Assembly (NCBI GenBank): GCA_031556525.1
Contig: JAVBSS010000002.1
Location: 62,001 to 126,000 of the forward strand
Length of the DNA stretch: 64,000 nt
Source of the DNA: JAVBSN01 sp031556525
GTDB lineage: Bacteria; Bacillota; Clostridia; Lachnospirales; Lachnospiraceae
Direction: 5' to 3'
Shown piece after piece: positions 9,300 to 17,276 of this stretch (its first letter is position 1; each line of letters opens with the position of its first letter). The translations under genes and the position numbers were made by a program. The notes beneath the pieces are model-generated. The model was not told where the DNA came from and made no database searches. It was given only the letters and a program-made list of their open reading frames with translations.

Positions 9300-10409
9300 C
9301 TAACCTATAGCGACAATGTTTAATATAGGGTCTATAATCTGAGCAGCATCACATTCTTCAAAAACAATCTTGAATTCAGAATCTTTGTCACAAGGAGTTG
9401 TAAATATAGCAGAACCTGTGATAGAAGTAGCACCTGTTTGATGAGGGCAACGATTAATCTCAATTGAGATACTAGAGCCACCTATACGAACATCATTTAA
9501 ATACATGCTAAGTTTGACAAAAGCTTTATCTTTGATTGAATCAATAGCACCCTCAAAGATAGCTAAATAGGCTTTCTCTTCTTCTAGCTCAACACAACCA
9601 GAAGTAGGATTAGGGTGAAATTTAATTGCTTTACCTGATTTTGTACCTACTGTATCAAATTGAACAGTGTCGCCGTCAGTGTATACAATAGATTGAATAT
9701 CAGAAGAACCATATATTCTAATATAGTTTGGTTTTACCATTGGAGCAGGTTCACCCTTCTCACCACGAGGACCTCTAGGACCTGGGCAACCAGGTTCGCC
9801 TGGATCACCTTTGTCGCCTTTAGGACCAGGTTTTCCTGGATACCCCTTTTCACCTTGAGGACCTTGAGAACCAGGTTTACCATCTCTACCTGGATGACCA
9901 GGTTGACCGTCCTTGCCTGGTCTGCCTTCTTTGCCTGGTTCACCATCTCTACCTGGTCTACCGTCCTTACCTGGACAACCTGGTTCACCTTTAGGGCCTC
10001 TAGGACCTGGACAACCTGGCTCGCCTTTAGGGCCTCTAGGACCTGGACAACCTGGCTCACCTTTTTCTCCCTTAGGACCTGGGCAACCTGGTTCGCCATC
10101 TCTGCCTGGTCTACCGTCCTTGCCTGGACAACCTGGTTCACCTTTTTCACCTCTAGGACCTGGACAACCTGGTTCACCATCTCTGCCTGGTCTACCGTCT
10201 TTACCTGGACAACCTGGCTCGCCTTTTTCACCTCTAGGGCCTGGACAACCTGCTCTACCATCTTTACCTGGACAACCTGGTTCTCCCTTAGGACCTCTAG
10301 GCCCAGGACAGCAACAATTAGATTTGTGACAACGGTTGCAAGGCTTTGGATCACAATTTTTTTCTCTCATATCTTCATCGAAATAACTATCGTCATAACC
10401 ATTTCTCAT
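9300..10409 (-). CDS. Collagen-like protein with Cys-containing Gly-X-Y repeats
   Basis: A 369-residue protein. A short acidic N-terminus and a Cys-rich stretch (CNRCHKSNCCCPG) lead into about 200 residues of uninterrupted Gly-X-Y triplets built from a few units (GPRGPKGEPGCPG, KDGRPGRDGEPG). A C-terminal domain of about 140 beta-rich residues resembles trimerising heads of BclA/C1q-like proteins. No signal peptide or LPXTG anchor is visible, which fits spore coat or exosporium proteins assembled from the mother cell better than secreted adhesins. The start at 10409 is chosen for its GGGAGGAG ribosome site 8 nt upstream; a longer in-frame start at 10448 has none. The recurrent Cys could form inter-chain disulfides, which is inference. 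Confidence 0.9.
   Translation of the reverse strand: MRNGYDDSYFDEDMREKNCDPKPCNRCHKSNCCCPGPRGPKGEPGCPGKDGRAGCPGPRGEKGEPGCPGKDGRPGRDGEPGCPGPRGEKGEPGCPGKDGRPGRDGEPGCPGPKGEKGEPGCPGPRGPKGEPGCPGPRGPKGEPGCPGKDGRPGRDGEPGKEGRPGKDGQPGHPGRDGKPGSQGPQGEKGYPGKPGPKGDKGDPGEPGCPGPRGPRGEKGEPAPMVKPNYIRIYGSSDIQSIVYTDGDTVQFDTVGTKSGKAIKFHPNPTSGCVELEEEKAYLAIFEGAIDSIKDKAFVKLSMYLNDVRIGGSSISIEINRCPHQTGATSITGSAIFTTPCDKDSEFKIVFEECDAAQIIDPILNIVAIG
9748..10311 (-). repeat. Collagen Gly-X-Y coding repeat array
   Basis: DNA-level tandem repeats of near-identical 9-45 bp units (reading CCTGGACAACCTGG-like blocks on the + strand) encode the Gly-X-Y region. The periodicity creates long open frames on the opposite strand and in the shifted frame, which are artefacts. 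Such arrays usually vary in length between strains. Confidence 0.9.
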
Positions 10410-10439
10410 AATAATTTCTCCTCCCGTTAATGTGAATTG

Positions 10440-10459
10440 GATAAACATATAAGTTTATC
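10440..10459 (-). promoter_or_regulatory. Inverted repeat in the leader of the collagen-like gene
   Basis: GATAAAC at 10440-10446 and its complement at 10453-10459 form a 7-bp inverted repeat with a 6-nt spacer, about 30 nt upstream of the start codon. It could be an operator or an mRNA hairpin. No protein can be assigned. Confidence 0.35.
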
Positions 10460-10605
10460 TAATATAGTTTATTCAGAAGATGTTTTTTAGACACTGATAT
10501 AGTAATAATAGACGGTACAACCCTATAAGAAATCTTGTATTTAGCTAATATATGTAGTAAAGTATATTTATTCGAGTAAGAAATGAATCACTAAGGAGAA
10601 TAGTC

Positions 10606-11751
10606 ATGTTTTGCATAAGTGTAAGTCATAAAACAACCCCACTTAATATAAGAGAACAATTTAATTTTAATGAATCAGAACAAGCTGTTTTTTTACCACA
10701 TTTGATTAAAAGTGGTATAGTTGGCGGTTGTGTTATTCTATCTACATGTAATAGAAGTGAGATGTATTTTACAGGACAACAAGATAGTGTTGAATATGTT
10801 GAATCAGTAATAGCTGAACATAAGAATATAGAAGATATAGATATAAAGAAACATTATTTGATATATAGTGGAAAAAAGGCGGTAAAGCATTTGTTTAAGG
10901 TGACTTGTGGTCTGGATTCTATGGTTTTAGGGGAGGATGAAATACTTCATCAAGTAAAAGAAGCATATTTATTTTCGTCTAAGAGAGAGTGTGTCGATAG
11001 TGAGTTGAATATAGTATTTCAAGGAGCATTTAATTGTTCTAAGGCGATTAAAACAAATACTATGCTATCAAAGACACCAGTATCCATAGGAACACTTACT
11101 GCAAATAAAGTAGAAGAATTTTTAAGAGAGAATTCTAGCAATAGTGAAGTACTTATAGTGGGAGCAACAGGTAAGATAGGAAGTATCATAGCCAAAAACC
11201 TTATTGATAAAAATATTAGTGTTGTAGGAACAAGTAGAAAACATGTGTCAGATACGGAAGGCAAATTTGATTCAGTCGATATGGAGATAATTTCATTTGA
11301 TAAAAGATATGAATATGCAAGTAGGGCAGACATAATAATAAGTGCAACTACTAGTCCTCACTACACATTTACATATGGTGAATATGTGTCTGCTACATGC
11401 AATAGGACAAGAAAATTAATTATAGATTTAGCAGTGCCAAGTGATATTGATAAGAAAATTGGCAAGTTGGAATATGTTGAATTGTTAGACATAGACTATA
11501 TTGAAAATGCTGCTAGAGAGAATAATCATATTAAGTTAGGTGAACTTGAAAAGGCAAAATTGATATTAGAGGATAGTGTTGAAGATACTGTTAAGAAAGT
11601 ATATATTAGGGCATTCAAGTCTACTAATCAACAACATAGCGAGGAAGAATGGTTTGATAAGATGATATATTATCTTAGAGAAACTTTAGATAGTGAACAG
11701 TTTGGAAGTGTTCTTAGGAAGATTGAAAATGTCGAGAAGGGAGTAGTGTAG
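10606..11751 (+). CDS. hemA: Glutamyl-tRNA reductase
   Basis: NADPH-dependent reductase that converts glutamyl-tRNA(Glu) to glutamate-1-semialdehyde, the first committed step of the C5 tetrapyrrole pathway. The catalytic Cys lies in STCNRSEMY near residue 50. A Rossmann-type nucleotide site (LIVGATGKIGSIIAKNL) lies near 180-195, and a helical C-terminal dimerisation region follows. The length of 381 is slightly short of the usual 410-450, with a reduced C-terminal domain. An AAGGAG ribosome site precedes the ATG. It heads a six-gene tetrapyrrole operon, and the next gene starts directly after its stop codon. Confidence 0.93.
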   Translation: MFCISVSHKTTPLNIREQFNFNESEQAVFLPHLIKSGIVGGCVILSTCNRSEMYFTGQQDSVEYVESVIAEHKNIEDIDIKKHYLIYSGKKAVKHLFKVTCGLDSMVLGEDEILHQVKEAYLFSSKRECVDSELNIVFQGAFNCSKAIKTNTMLSKTPVSIGTLTANKVEEFLRENSSNSEVLIVGATGKIGSIIAKNLIDKNISVVGTSRKHVSDTEGKFDSVDMEIISFDKRYEYASRADIIISATTSPHYTFTYGEYVSATCNRTRKLIIDLAVPSDIDKKIGKLEYVELLDIDYIENAARENNHIKLGELEKAKLILEDSVEDTVKKVYIRAFKSTNQQHSEEEWFDKMIYYLRETLDSEQFGSVLRKIENVEKGVV

Positions 11752-12381
11752 ATGGCATATTTCCCATTTTTAATTGATATAACAGATAAGGTATGTGTGA
11801 TAGTAGGTGGAGGTAAGGTTGCGTTTAGGAAAGCAAAGAAAATGCTTGATTTTGATGCAAGAGTTAGCGTAATTGCACCTCAAATATGCAATCAGCTATA
11901 TTTATTAGAAGAGACAAATGATAATTTCAAAGTAGTTGTAAGAGAATTTAAAGATGAAGATATATTAGAGGCAGATATTGTTATTGTAGCAACAGATAGT
12001 GAAGATACAAATAGCCATATATCAAAGCTATGCAAAGACAAAAATATTCTAGTAAATGTAGCAGATATGAAAGAAGAATGTTCATTTATTTTCCCATCGA
12101 TAATTAGAGATGAGGAACTTATTATTGCAGTATCATCAGGAGGAAACAGTCCAGCAACTACAGCATTTATAAAGAATAAAGTAAGAGAAGCTATACCAGA
12201 TTATTATGGTAAAATGATATCAGAGTTAGGTGATTATAGAGATTACATAAGAAAACTTGTAGGTGATGGCGAGAGTAGAAAGAAGATATACTATGAGTTA
12301 GTTAAATATGGTGATAGTCATAATGGAGACATTCCAGTGGAGATAATTAAACAAGAGGTTAATAAATATTATAAAAAGTAG
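11752..12381 (+). CDS. Precorrin-2 dehydrogenase / sirohydrochlorin ferrochelatase-like
   Basis: A 209-residue protein matching the N-terminal half of CysG and yeast Met8. An N-terminal NAD-binding motif (CVIVGGGKVAFRKAKKML) is followed by a helical domain containing SSGGNSPATTAFIKNKVRE. The family oxidises precorrin-2 to sirohydrochlorin, and some members also insert metal. The methyltransferase half of CysG is absent here because it is supplied by the cobA-hemD fusion two genes downstream. It sits directly on the hemA stop codon, so the flux is likely toward sirohaem or cobalamin. Confidence 0.9.
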   Translation: MAYFPFLIDITDKVCVIVGGGKVAFRKAKKMLDFDARVSVIAPQICNQLYLLEETNDNFKVVVREFKDEDILEADIVIVATDSEDTNSHISKLCKDKNILVNVADMKEECSFIFPSIIRDEELIIAVSSGGNSPATTAFIKNKVREAIPDYYGKMISELGDYRDYIRKLVGDGESRKKIYYELVKYGDSHNGDIPVEIIKQEVNKYYKK

Positions 12382-12403
12382 CAGATATTAGGAGAAATTG
12401 TTG

Positions 12404-13327
12404 ATGAACATAGATAGTGTGAAACAAGATAATAAAATAATAAGAATTGGTACTAGAGGAAGTGAACTTGCATTAGTTCAGACTGATTTAGTTATAAAGG
12501 CAATTACACAACAGTTTCCTGAGGTGATTTGTGAGAAAGTAATTATTAAAACAGAGGGAGATAAGATATTAGATAAGCCTCTTATTGATTTTGGTGGCAA
12601 GGGTGTATTTGTTACAGAATTTGAAGAAGCAATAATTAATAAAGAAATAGATCTTGCAATACATAGTTCTAAAGATATGCCAGTAGAATTAGGAGCAGAG
12701 TTAGCTATTGTAGGAGTACTAGGAAGAGAAGATGCAAGGGATGTACTTGTAACTAATAAGGGATATGATATAGCTAATGCAGAAGAACTGATTATTGGTA
12801 CAAGTAGTTTACGAAGACAATTTCAGGTTATGGAATTATATGATAATGTTAGATGTACAAATATAAGAGGGAATGTTCCTACAAGGCTTAATAAACTTGT
12901 AAAGGGTGAGTATGATGGAATTATACTTGCGGCAGCAGGACTAAAGAGACTATTACGTCATAATGATAATGAATTTGATTATAGATATTTTGAATATGAA
13001 GAAATGATACCAGCAGGAGGACAAGGGATTATAGCTATTGAGGGTCGTATAGATGATGAGATTTCTGATATGATAGAGCAAATATCGGATAAAAAAGCTT
13101 ATGCAGAACTTGAAATAGAGAGAGAAGTTCTAACGCTTCTTGAGGCAGGTTGCCATGAAGCAGTTGGTGTTATATCTAAATGCAATAAGGATAAAGTAAC
13201 AGTTAATATAATTAGAGAAATTAACGGACAACTAATAAAGATAGAAGGAACAGATAGCTTAGATAATAGACAAAACCTTATTGAAGTACTTATTAATAAA
13301 GTTAAAGAAGGTGACATTAATGGGTAA
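12404..13327 (+). CDS. hemC: Hydroxymethylbilane synthase (porphobilinogen deaminase)
   Basis: Condenses four porphobilinogen molecules to hydroxymethylbilane. It shows the N-terminal IRIGTRGSELALVQ motif, the GDK and SSKDMP substrate-binding motifs, TSSLRRQFQ and RGNVPTRL, and the Cys near residue 250 (LLEAGCHEAVG) that carries the dipyrromethane cofactor. The ATG at 12404 is preferred because AGGAG lies 9 nt upstream; an in-frame TTG at 12398 is too close to that site. The stop overlaps the next start by 8 nt, indicating translational coupling. Confidence 0.94.
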   Translation: MNIDSVKQDNKIIRIGTRGSELALVQTDLVIKAITQQFPEVICEKVIIKTEGDKILDKPLIDFGGKGVFVTEFEEAIINKEIDLAIHSSKDMPVELGAELAIVGVLGREDARDVLVTNKGYDIANAEELIIGTSSLRRQFQVMELYDNVRCTNIRGNVPTRLNKLVKGEYDGIILAAAGLKRLLRHNDNEFDYRYFEYEEMIPAGGQGIIAIEGRIDDEISDMIEQISDKKAYAELEIEREVLTLLEAGCHEAVGVISKCNKDKVTVNIIREINGQLIKIEGTDSLDNRQNLIEVLINKVKEGDING

Positions 13328-14807
13328 AGTGTATTTAGTGGGAGCGGGACCTGGTAATCCTAAGTTAATAACTTTAAGAGGAATAGAACTTATTAAGGAT
13401 TGCGATGCAATTATATATGACAGATTATCTTCGTTTCAACTATTAGATTATTTAAAACCTAACTGTGAGAAGATATATGTAGGAAAACAAGCAGGTCATC
13501 ATTATAAGAAGCAAGAAGAGATTAATAGTATTATTATAGAATGTGCTAAGAAATATGAGAATATTGTAAGATTAAAAGGTGGAGATTCTTTTGTATTTGG
13601 TAGAGGTGGAGAAGAGATTGAAGCCATGGAAGAGTATGATATTGAATACGAAGTAATTCCGGGAGTAACTTCAGCAGTTGCAGTTCCCGAATCTGCAGGA
13701 ATTCCTGTAACACATAGAGGAGCAAGCAGAAGTTTTCACGTTATAACAGGTCATACTAATACAGCTAGTGGAGAACCTGAGTGTGACTATGAAGCGTTAG
13801 CGAGAATGGAAGGAACATTAGTATTTCTAATGGGATTAACTAACCTGTCTAATATAGTTAGTAATCTTGTGAAATGTGGTAAATCAGAGTTAACACCAGC
13901 AGCAGTAATATCAGAGGGAACAACTAATAAACAATGTGTTGTAAGAGCGACCTTAGAAAATATTGTAGACGAAGTGGCAAAGAGCGAAATAGTATCTCCT
14001 GCAATAATTGTTATAGGGGAGACCGCAAAGTATAATTATAGATATAACAAAGAAGAAAAGTTAGATATTAGAGTTGGCATAACAGCCACATCATCAGTTA
14101 GGAAAAAGCTAGAAAAAGGATTTGGAAATCTTGGCGTAAACACATTTACAATGTGCAATATGGATATTGTTAAGACAGATGGTATATCAAGACTTAATGA
14201 AGAAATATTACATATTAATGAGTACAAATGGGTGCTATTTACTAGTCAAAATGGCGTAGAGATATTCTTTGAACAATATAGAATCCTTAACAAAGATATA
14301 AGGGATATTAGTAATATAAGGTTTGCAACTCTTGGAAGTGGAACGGCTAATAAGTTAGAAGAATATGGAATACATTCAGACTTTATTCCGTCAAAATATA
14401 CAGTATCAGTATTGGCAGAGGAATTTGCTGATATAGTACAGCCTAGTGAGAAGATACTTATTCCTAGGGCAGCACAAGGAAGTAGAGAACTTAATGCTGT
14501 ATTTGATGAAAGAGGATTAGAATATACAGATCTAGCTATATATGATATAGCAGGAGAACTTAGTGATAATATAGATATGTTAGATGCTATAGACTTACTT
14601 GTGTTTGTAAGTTCATCGGGTGTAAGGGCATTTTTTGAGGGACTAAGAAAAGCGAATATTACACTACCTTCTAATGTTAAGATAGCGTGTATAGGAGAGG
14701 TAACAGGTGAAGCAATTAAAAGTGAGAATATAGAGGCTGATATAGTTGCAACAACAAATGATGTTAATGGACTTGTTGAATCAATTAAAGAATATTTTGC
14801 TTTTTAA
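13320..14807 (+). CDS. cobA-hemD: Fused uroporphyrinogen-III C-methyltransferase / uroporphyrinogen-III synthase
   Basis: A 495-residue bifunctional protein. The N-terminal half (about 1-240) is a SAM-dependent uroporphyrinogen-III methyltransferase with VYLVGAGPGNPKLITLRG, RLKGGDSFVFGRGGEE and PGVTSAVAVPESAGIPVTHR, and makes precorrin-2. The C-terminal half (about 255-490) is HemD-like, with WVLFTSQNGVEIFFE and a late FVSSSGVRAFFEGL, and closes hydroxymethylbilane to uroporphyrinogen III. The ATG at 13320 overlaps the hemC stop. Such fusions are common in Clostridia. The fusion commits product straight to the corrin/sirohaem branch. Confidence 0.93.
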   Translation: MGKVYLVGAGPGNPKLITLRGIELIKDCDAIIYDRLSSFQLLDYLKPNCEKIYVGKQAGHHYKKQEEINSIIIECAKKYENIVRLKGGDSFVFGRGGEEIEAMEEYDIEYEVIPGVTSAVAVPESAGIPVTHRGASRSFHVITGHTNTASGEPECDYEALARMEGTLVFLMGLTNLSNIVSNLVKCGKSELTPAAVISEGTTNKQCVVRATLENIVDEVAKSEIVSPAIIVIGETAKYNYRYNKEEKLDIRVGITATSSVRKKLEKGFGNLGVNTFTMCNMDIVKTDGISRLNEEILHINEYKWVLFTSQNGVEIFFEQYRILNKDIRDISNIRFATLGSGTANKLEEYGIHSDFIPSKYTVSVLAEEFADIVQPSEKILIPRAAQGSRELNAVFDERGLEYTDLAIYDIAGELSDNIDMLDAIDLLVFVSSSGVRAFFEGLRKANITLPSNVKIACIGEVTGEAIKSENIEADIVATTNDVNGLVESIKEYFAF

Positions 14808-14886
14808 AATGGGCACAAGTTTACATTTTGTGTGCCTGTAATTGAAAATAAAATTATAAGATATAAACTAAGGTTAGGTGATAAAT

Positions 14887-15852
14887 ATGAATCGTATGAG
14901 AAGATTACGTGTAAATGAAGAAGTAAGAAGCCTTGTAAGGGAGACAAGTATTAGTAAGAATGATCTTGTATATCCCATATTTGTAATCGAAGGTGAGAAC
15001 ATAAAGAATCCTATAGATTCTATGCCAGAGATATATCAATATTCAATTGATAGACTTGACGAGGAGTTAGATAGGATAGTTAAGGCAGGAGTTAGTGCTG
15101 TATTGATATTTGGAATACCAGAGCATAAGGATGAGGTTGGAAGTGAAGCCTACAATGATGATGGTATTACTCAAAGGGCAATTAGATATATAAAAGAAAA
15201 ACACCCTAAACTTCTTGTAATAGCAGATGTTTGCCTATGTGAATATACATCACACGGACATTGTGGTCTTATACATGATGATGAAATATTGAATGATGAA
15301 ACCTTAGAGTTACTTGCTAAGATGTCAGTAAGTGTAGCAAGAGCAGGAGCAGATATAATTGCACCATCGGATATGATGGACGGTAGAGTTGGGGCGATAA
15401 GAAAAGCCCTTGATGAAAATGGATATACAAATAAAATAATAATGTCATATAGTGCAAAATATGCATCTGGATATTATTCACCATTTAGAGATGCAGCTCA
15501 CTCAGCCCCTTCTTTTGGGGATAGAAAAACTTATCAAATGGATATTGCAAATGTACAAGAAGCAATAAGAGAATGTGAAGCAGATATCTACGAGGGCGCA
15601 GATATTATAATGGTAAAACCAGCTCTTGCATATCTGGATGTAATAAGAGTGATAGCAGACAACACTAATTATCCAATAGCTACATATAACGTAAGTGGAG
15701 AATATTCTATGGTTAAGGCAGCAGCTATAAATGGTTGGATAGATGAGAAACGAATTGTTATGGAAAATATGATTGCAATGAAGAGAGCAGGAGCAAAGAT
15801 TATAATTACATATCATGCTCTAGATGTTGCACATTGGATAGATGAGGACTAG
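14887..15852 (+). CDS. hemB: Delta-aminolevulinic acid dehydratase (porphobilinogen synthase)
   Basis: Joins two 5-aminolevulinate molecules to porphobilinogen. It shows the N-terminal RMRRLRVNEEVRSLVRET, the metal-site region DVCLCEYTSHGHCG with three Cys (Zn-type), the Schiff-base segments IIMSYSAKYASGYYSPFRDA and IIMVKPALAYLD, and a C-terminal GAKIIITYHA. The ATG at 14887 is preferred, with AGGTGA just upstream; a GTG at 14878 is possible. An 80-nt gap from the preceding gene holds only a weak imperfect hairpin, so read-through from upstream is expected. Confidence 0.95.
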   Translation: MNRMRRLRVNEEVRSLVRETSISKNDLVYPIFVIEGENIKNPIDSMPEIYQYSIDRLDEELDRIVKAGVSAVLIFGIPEHKDEVGSEAYNDDGITQRAIRYIKEKHPKLLVIADVCLCEYTSHGHCGLIHDDEILNDETLELLAKMSVSVARAGADIIAPSDMMDGRVGAIRKALDENGYTNKIIMSYSAKYASGYYSPFRDAAHSAPSFGDRKTYQMDIANVQEAIRECEADIYEGADIIMVKPALAYLDVIRVIADNTNYPIATYNVSGEYSMVKAAAINGWIDEKRIVMENMIAMKRAGAKIIITYHALDVAHWIDED

Positions 15853-15855
15853 AAT

Positions 15856-17127
15856 ATGTACCAAAAATCAGAGGAATTATTTAAACAGTCACAAATAAGA
15901 ATGCCAGGAGGAGTTAATAGTCCTGTAAGAGCATTTAGAGCAGTTAATCGCAATCCTATATTTATTGATAGAGCAAAGGGATCGAAAATATATGATGTAG
16001 ATGGAAATGAATATATTGATTATGTATGCTCATGGGGTCCAGCAATTCTGGGACATGCTAATGATAGAGTTATTGAGGCAGTTAAGAAGGCTTGTGATAG
16101 CGGGCTATCTTTTGGTGCACCTACGAACAAAGAATATATACTAGCTGAACTTGTTCATGAACTTATTCCATCTATGGAAATGCTTAGATTAGTAAGCTCT
16201 GGAACAGAAGCAGTTATGAGTGCAATTAGAGTAGCAAGAGGATATACAGGTAGAGATAAGATAATAAAATTTAGAGGTTGTTATCATGGACATTCGGATG
16301 GATTATTAGTTAAGGCAGGTTCGGGAGCATTAACAGAGGCTAGACCTGATAGTATGGGTGTACCATATGATTATGCAAAGCATACACTTATTGCAGAATA
16401 TAACGATGAGTCATCAGTGGAGAAGTTATTTGAAGAATATAGTGATGATATTGCAGCAATTATAGTTGAGCCAGTTGCAGCAAATATGGGAGTAGTACTT
16501 CCCAAAGATGGATTTCTACAAAACCTTAGAAAAATTGCAGATAAATATAATGCATTACTAATATTTGATGAGGTAATAACAGGGTTTAGACTTTCATTAG
16601 GAGGAGCGCAGGAATACTACGGTGTAACTCCGGATCTTACCACCCTTGGAAAAATAATCGGAGGTGGTATGCCAATAGGTGCTTATGGTGGAAGGGCAGA
16701 GATAATGGAAGTAGTAGCTCCAATAGGTGGAGTATATCAAGCTGGTACATTATCAGGTAATCCAGTAGCAACGGCAGCAGGAATCGAGACATTAACAATA
16801 TTGAAAGAGAATACTGAAGCTTATAAACAAATAGAAGCGAACACTGTACAGATAGCAAATACAATAAATAGTAGCTTAGGGGACACTGTTAGAATCAATC
16901 AAGTAGGTTCATTAATGAGTGTATTCTTTACCAATGAAGACGTAATAGATTATGAAACAGCTTTAAAGTCAGATACTAAAAAGTATGCTCAGTACTTTAA
17001 TTACATGTTAGACAAGGGAATCTATCTTGCGCCATCACAGTTTGAAGCAATGTTTATGTCATGGGCCCATAGTGATGAAGATATTGAGAGAACATGTGAA
17101 ATTATAGAAAACTATCAACTTAGATAG
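15856..17127 (+). CDS. hemL: Glutamate-1-semialdehyde 2,1-aminomutase
   Basis: PLP-dependent aminomutase that converts glutamate-1-semialdehyde to 5-aminolevulinate. The family start MPGGVNSPVRAFRAV is present, as are SSGTEAVMSAIRVARGYTGR, FDEVITGFR and the PLP lysine near residue 266 in GKIIGGGMPIGAYGG. The 423-residue length is typical. The ATG is 3 nt after the hemB stop. This is the last gene of the operon and is followed by a strong terminator. No hemE, hemH or coproporphyrin-branch gene is present here. Confidence 0.95.
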   Translation: MYQKSEELFKQSQIRMPGGVNSPVRAFRAVNRNPIFIDRAKGSKIYDVDGNEYIDYVCSWGPAILGHANDRVIEAVKKACDSGLSFGAPTNKEYILAELVHELIPSMEMLRLVSSGTEAVMSAIRVARGYTGRDKIIKFRGCYHGHSDGLLVKAGSGALTEARPDSMGVPYDYAKHTLIAEYNDESSVEKLFEEYSDDIAAIIVEPVAANMGVVLPKDGFLQNLRKIADKYNALLIFDEVITGFRLSLGGAQEYYGVTPDLTTLGKIIGGGMPIGAYGGRAEIMEVVAPIGGVYQAGTLSGNPVATAAGIETLTILKENTEAYKQIEANTVQIANTINSSLGDTVRINQVGSLMSVFFTNEDVIDYETALKSDTKKYAQYFNYMLDKGIYLAPSQFEAMFMSWAHSDEDIERTCEIIENYQLR

Positions 17128-17152
17128 TATATATAATATTTGTGAAATTATA

Positions 17153-17191
17153 AAACTATCTATTTATTTGAATAAAATAGATAGTTTTTTT
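17153..17191 (+). terminator. Terminator of the tetrapyrrole operon
   Basis: Perfect 13-bp stem (AAACTATCTATTT at 17153-17165, complement at 17175-17187) with a 9-nt loop and a run of T extending to about 17191. Confidence 0.9.
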
Positions 17192-17276
17192 ATATTGCAT
17201 AATAACAATTTAATGATAGAATTAATAGAATAGATTAATACTAGATGTTAAAACATGATAGCAAAAGAGGTCAACT

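Noticed and set aside
9660..10430. Long open frames on the + strand and in the other minus-strand frame across the collagen repeat
   Set aside because: They arise from the GC-richer triplet periodicity of the collagen gene. They have no ribosome site and encode low-complexity Trp/Thr or Pro/Leu/Gly repeats.
14808..14886. Terminator between cobA-hemD and hemB
   Set aside because: The GGGCACA/TGTGTGCC hairpin is imperfect with no T-run, so the operon probably continues.
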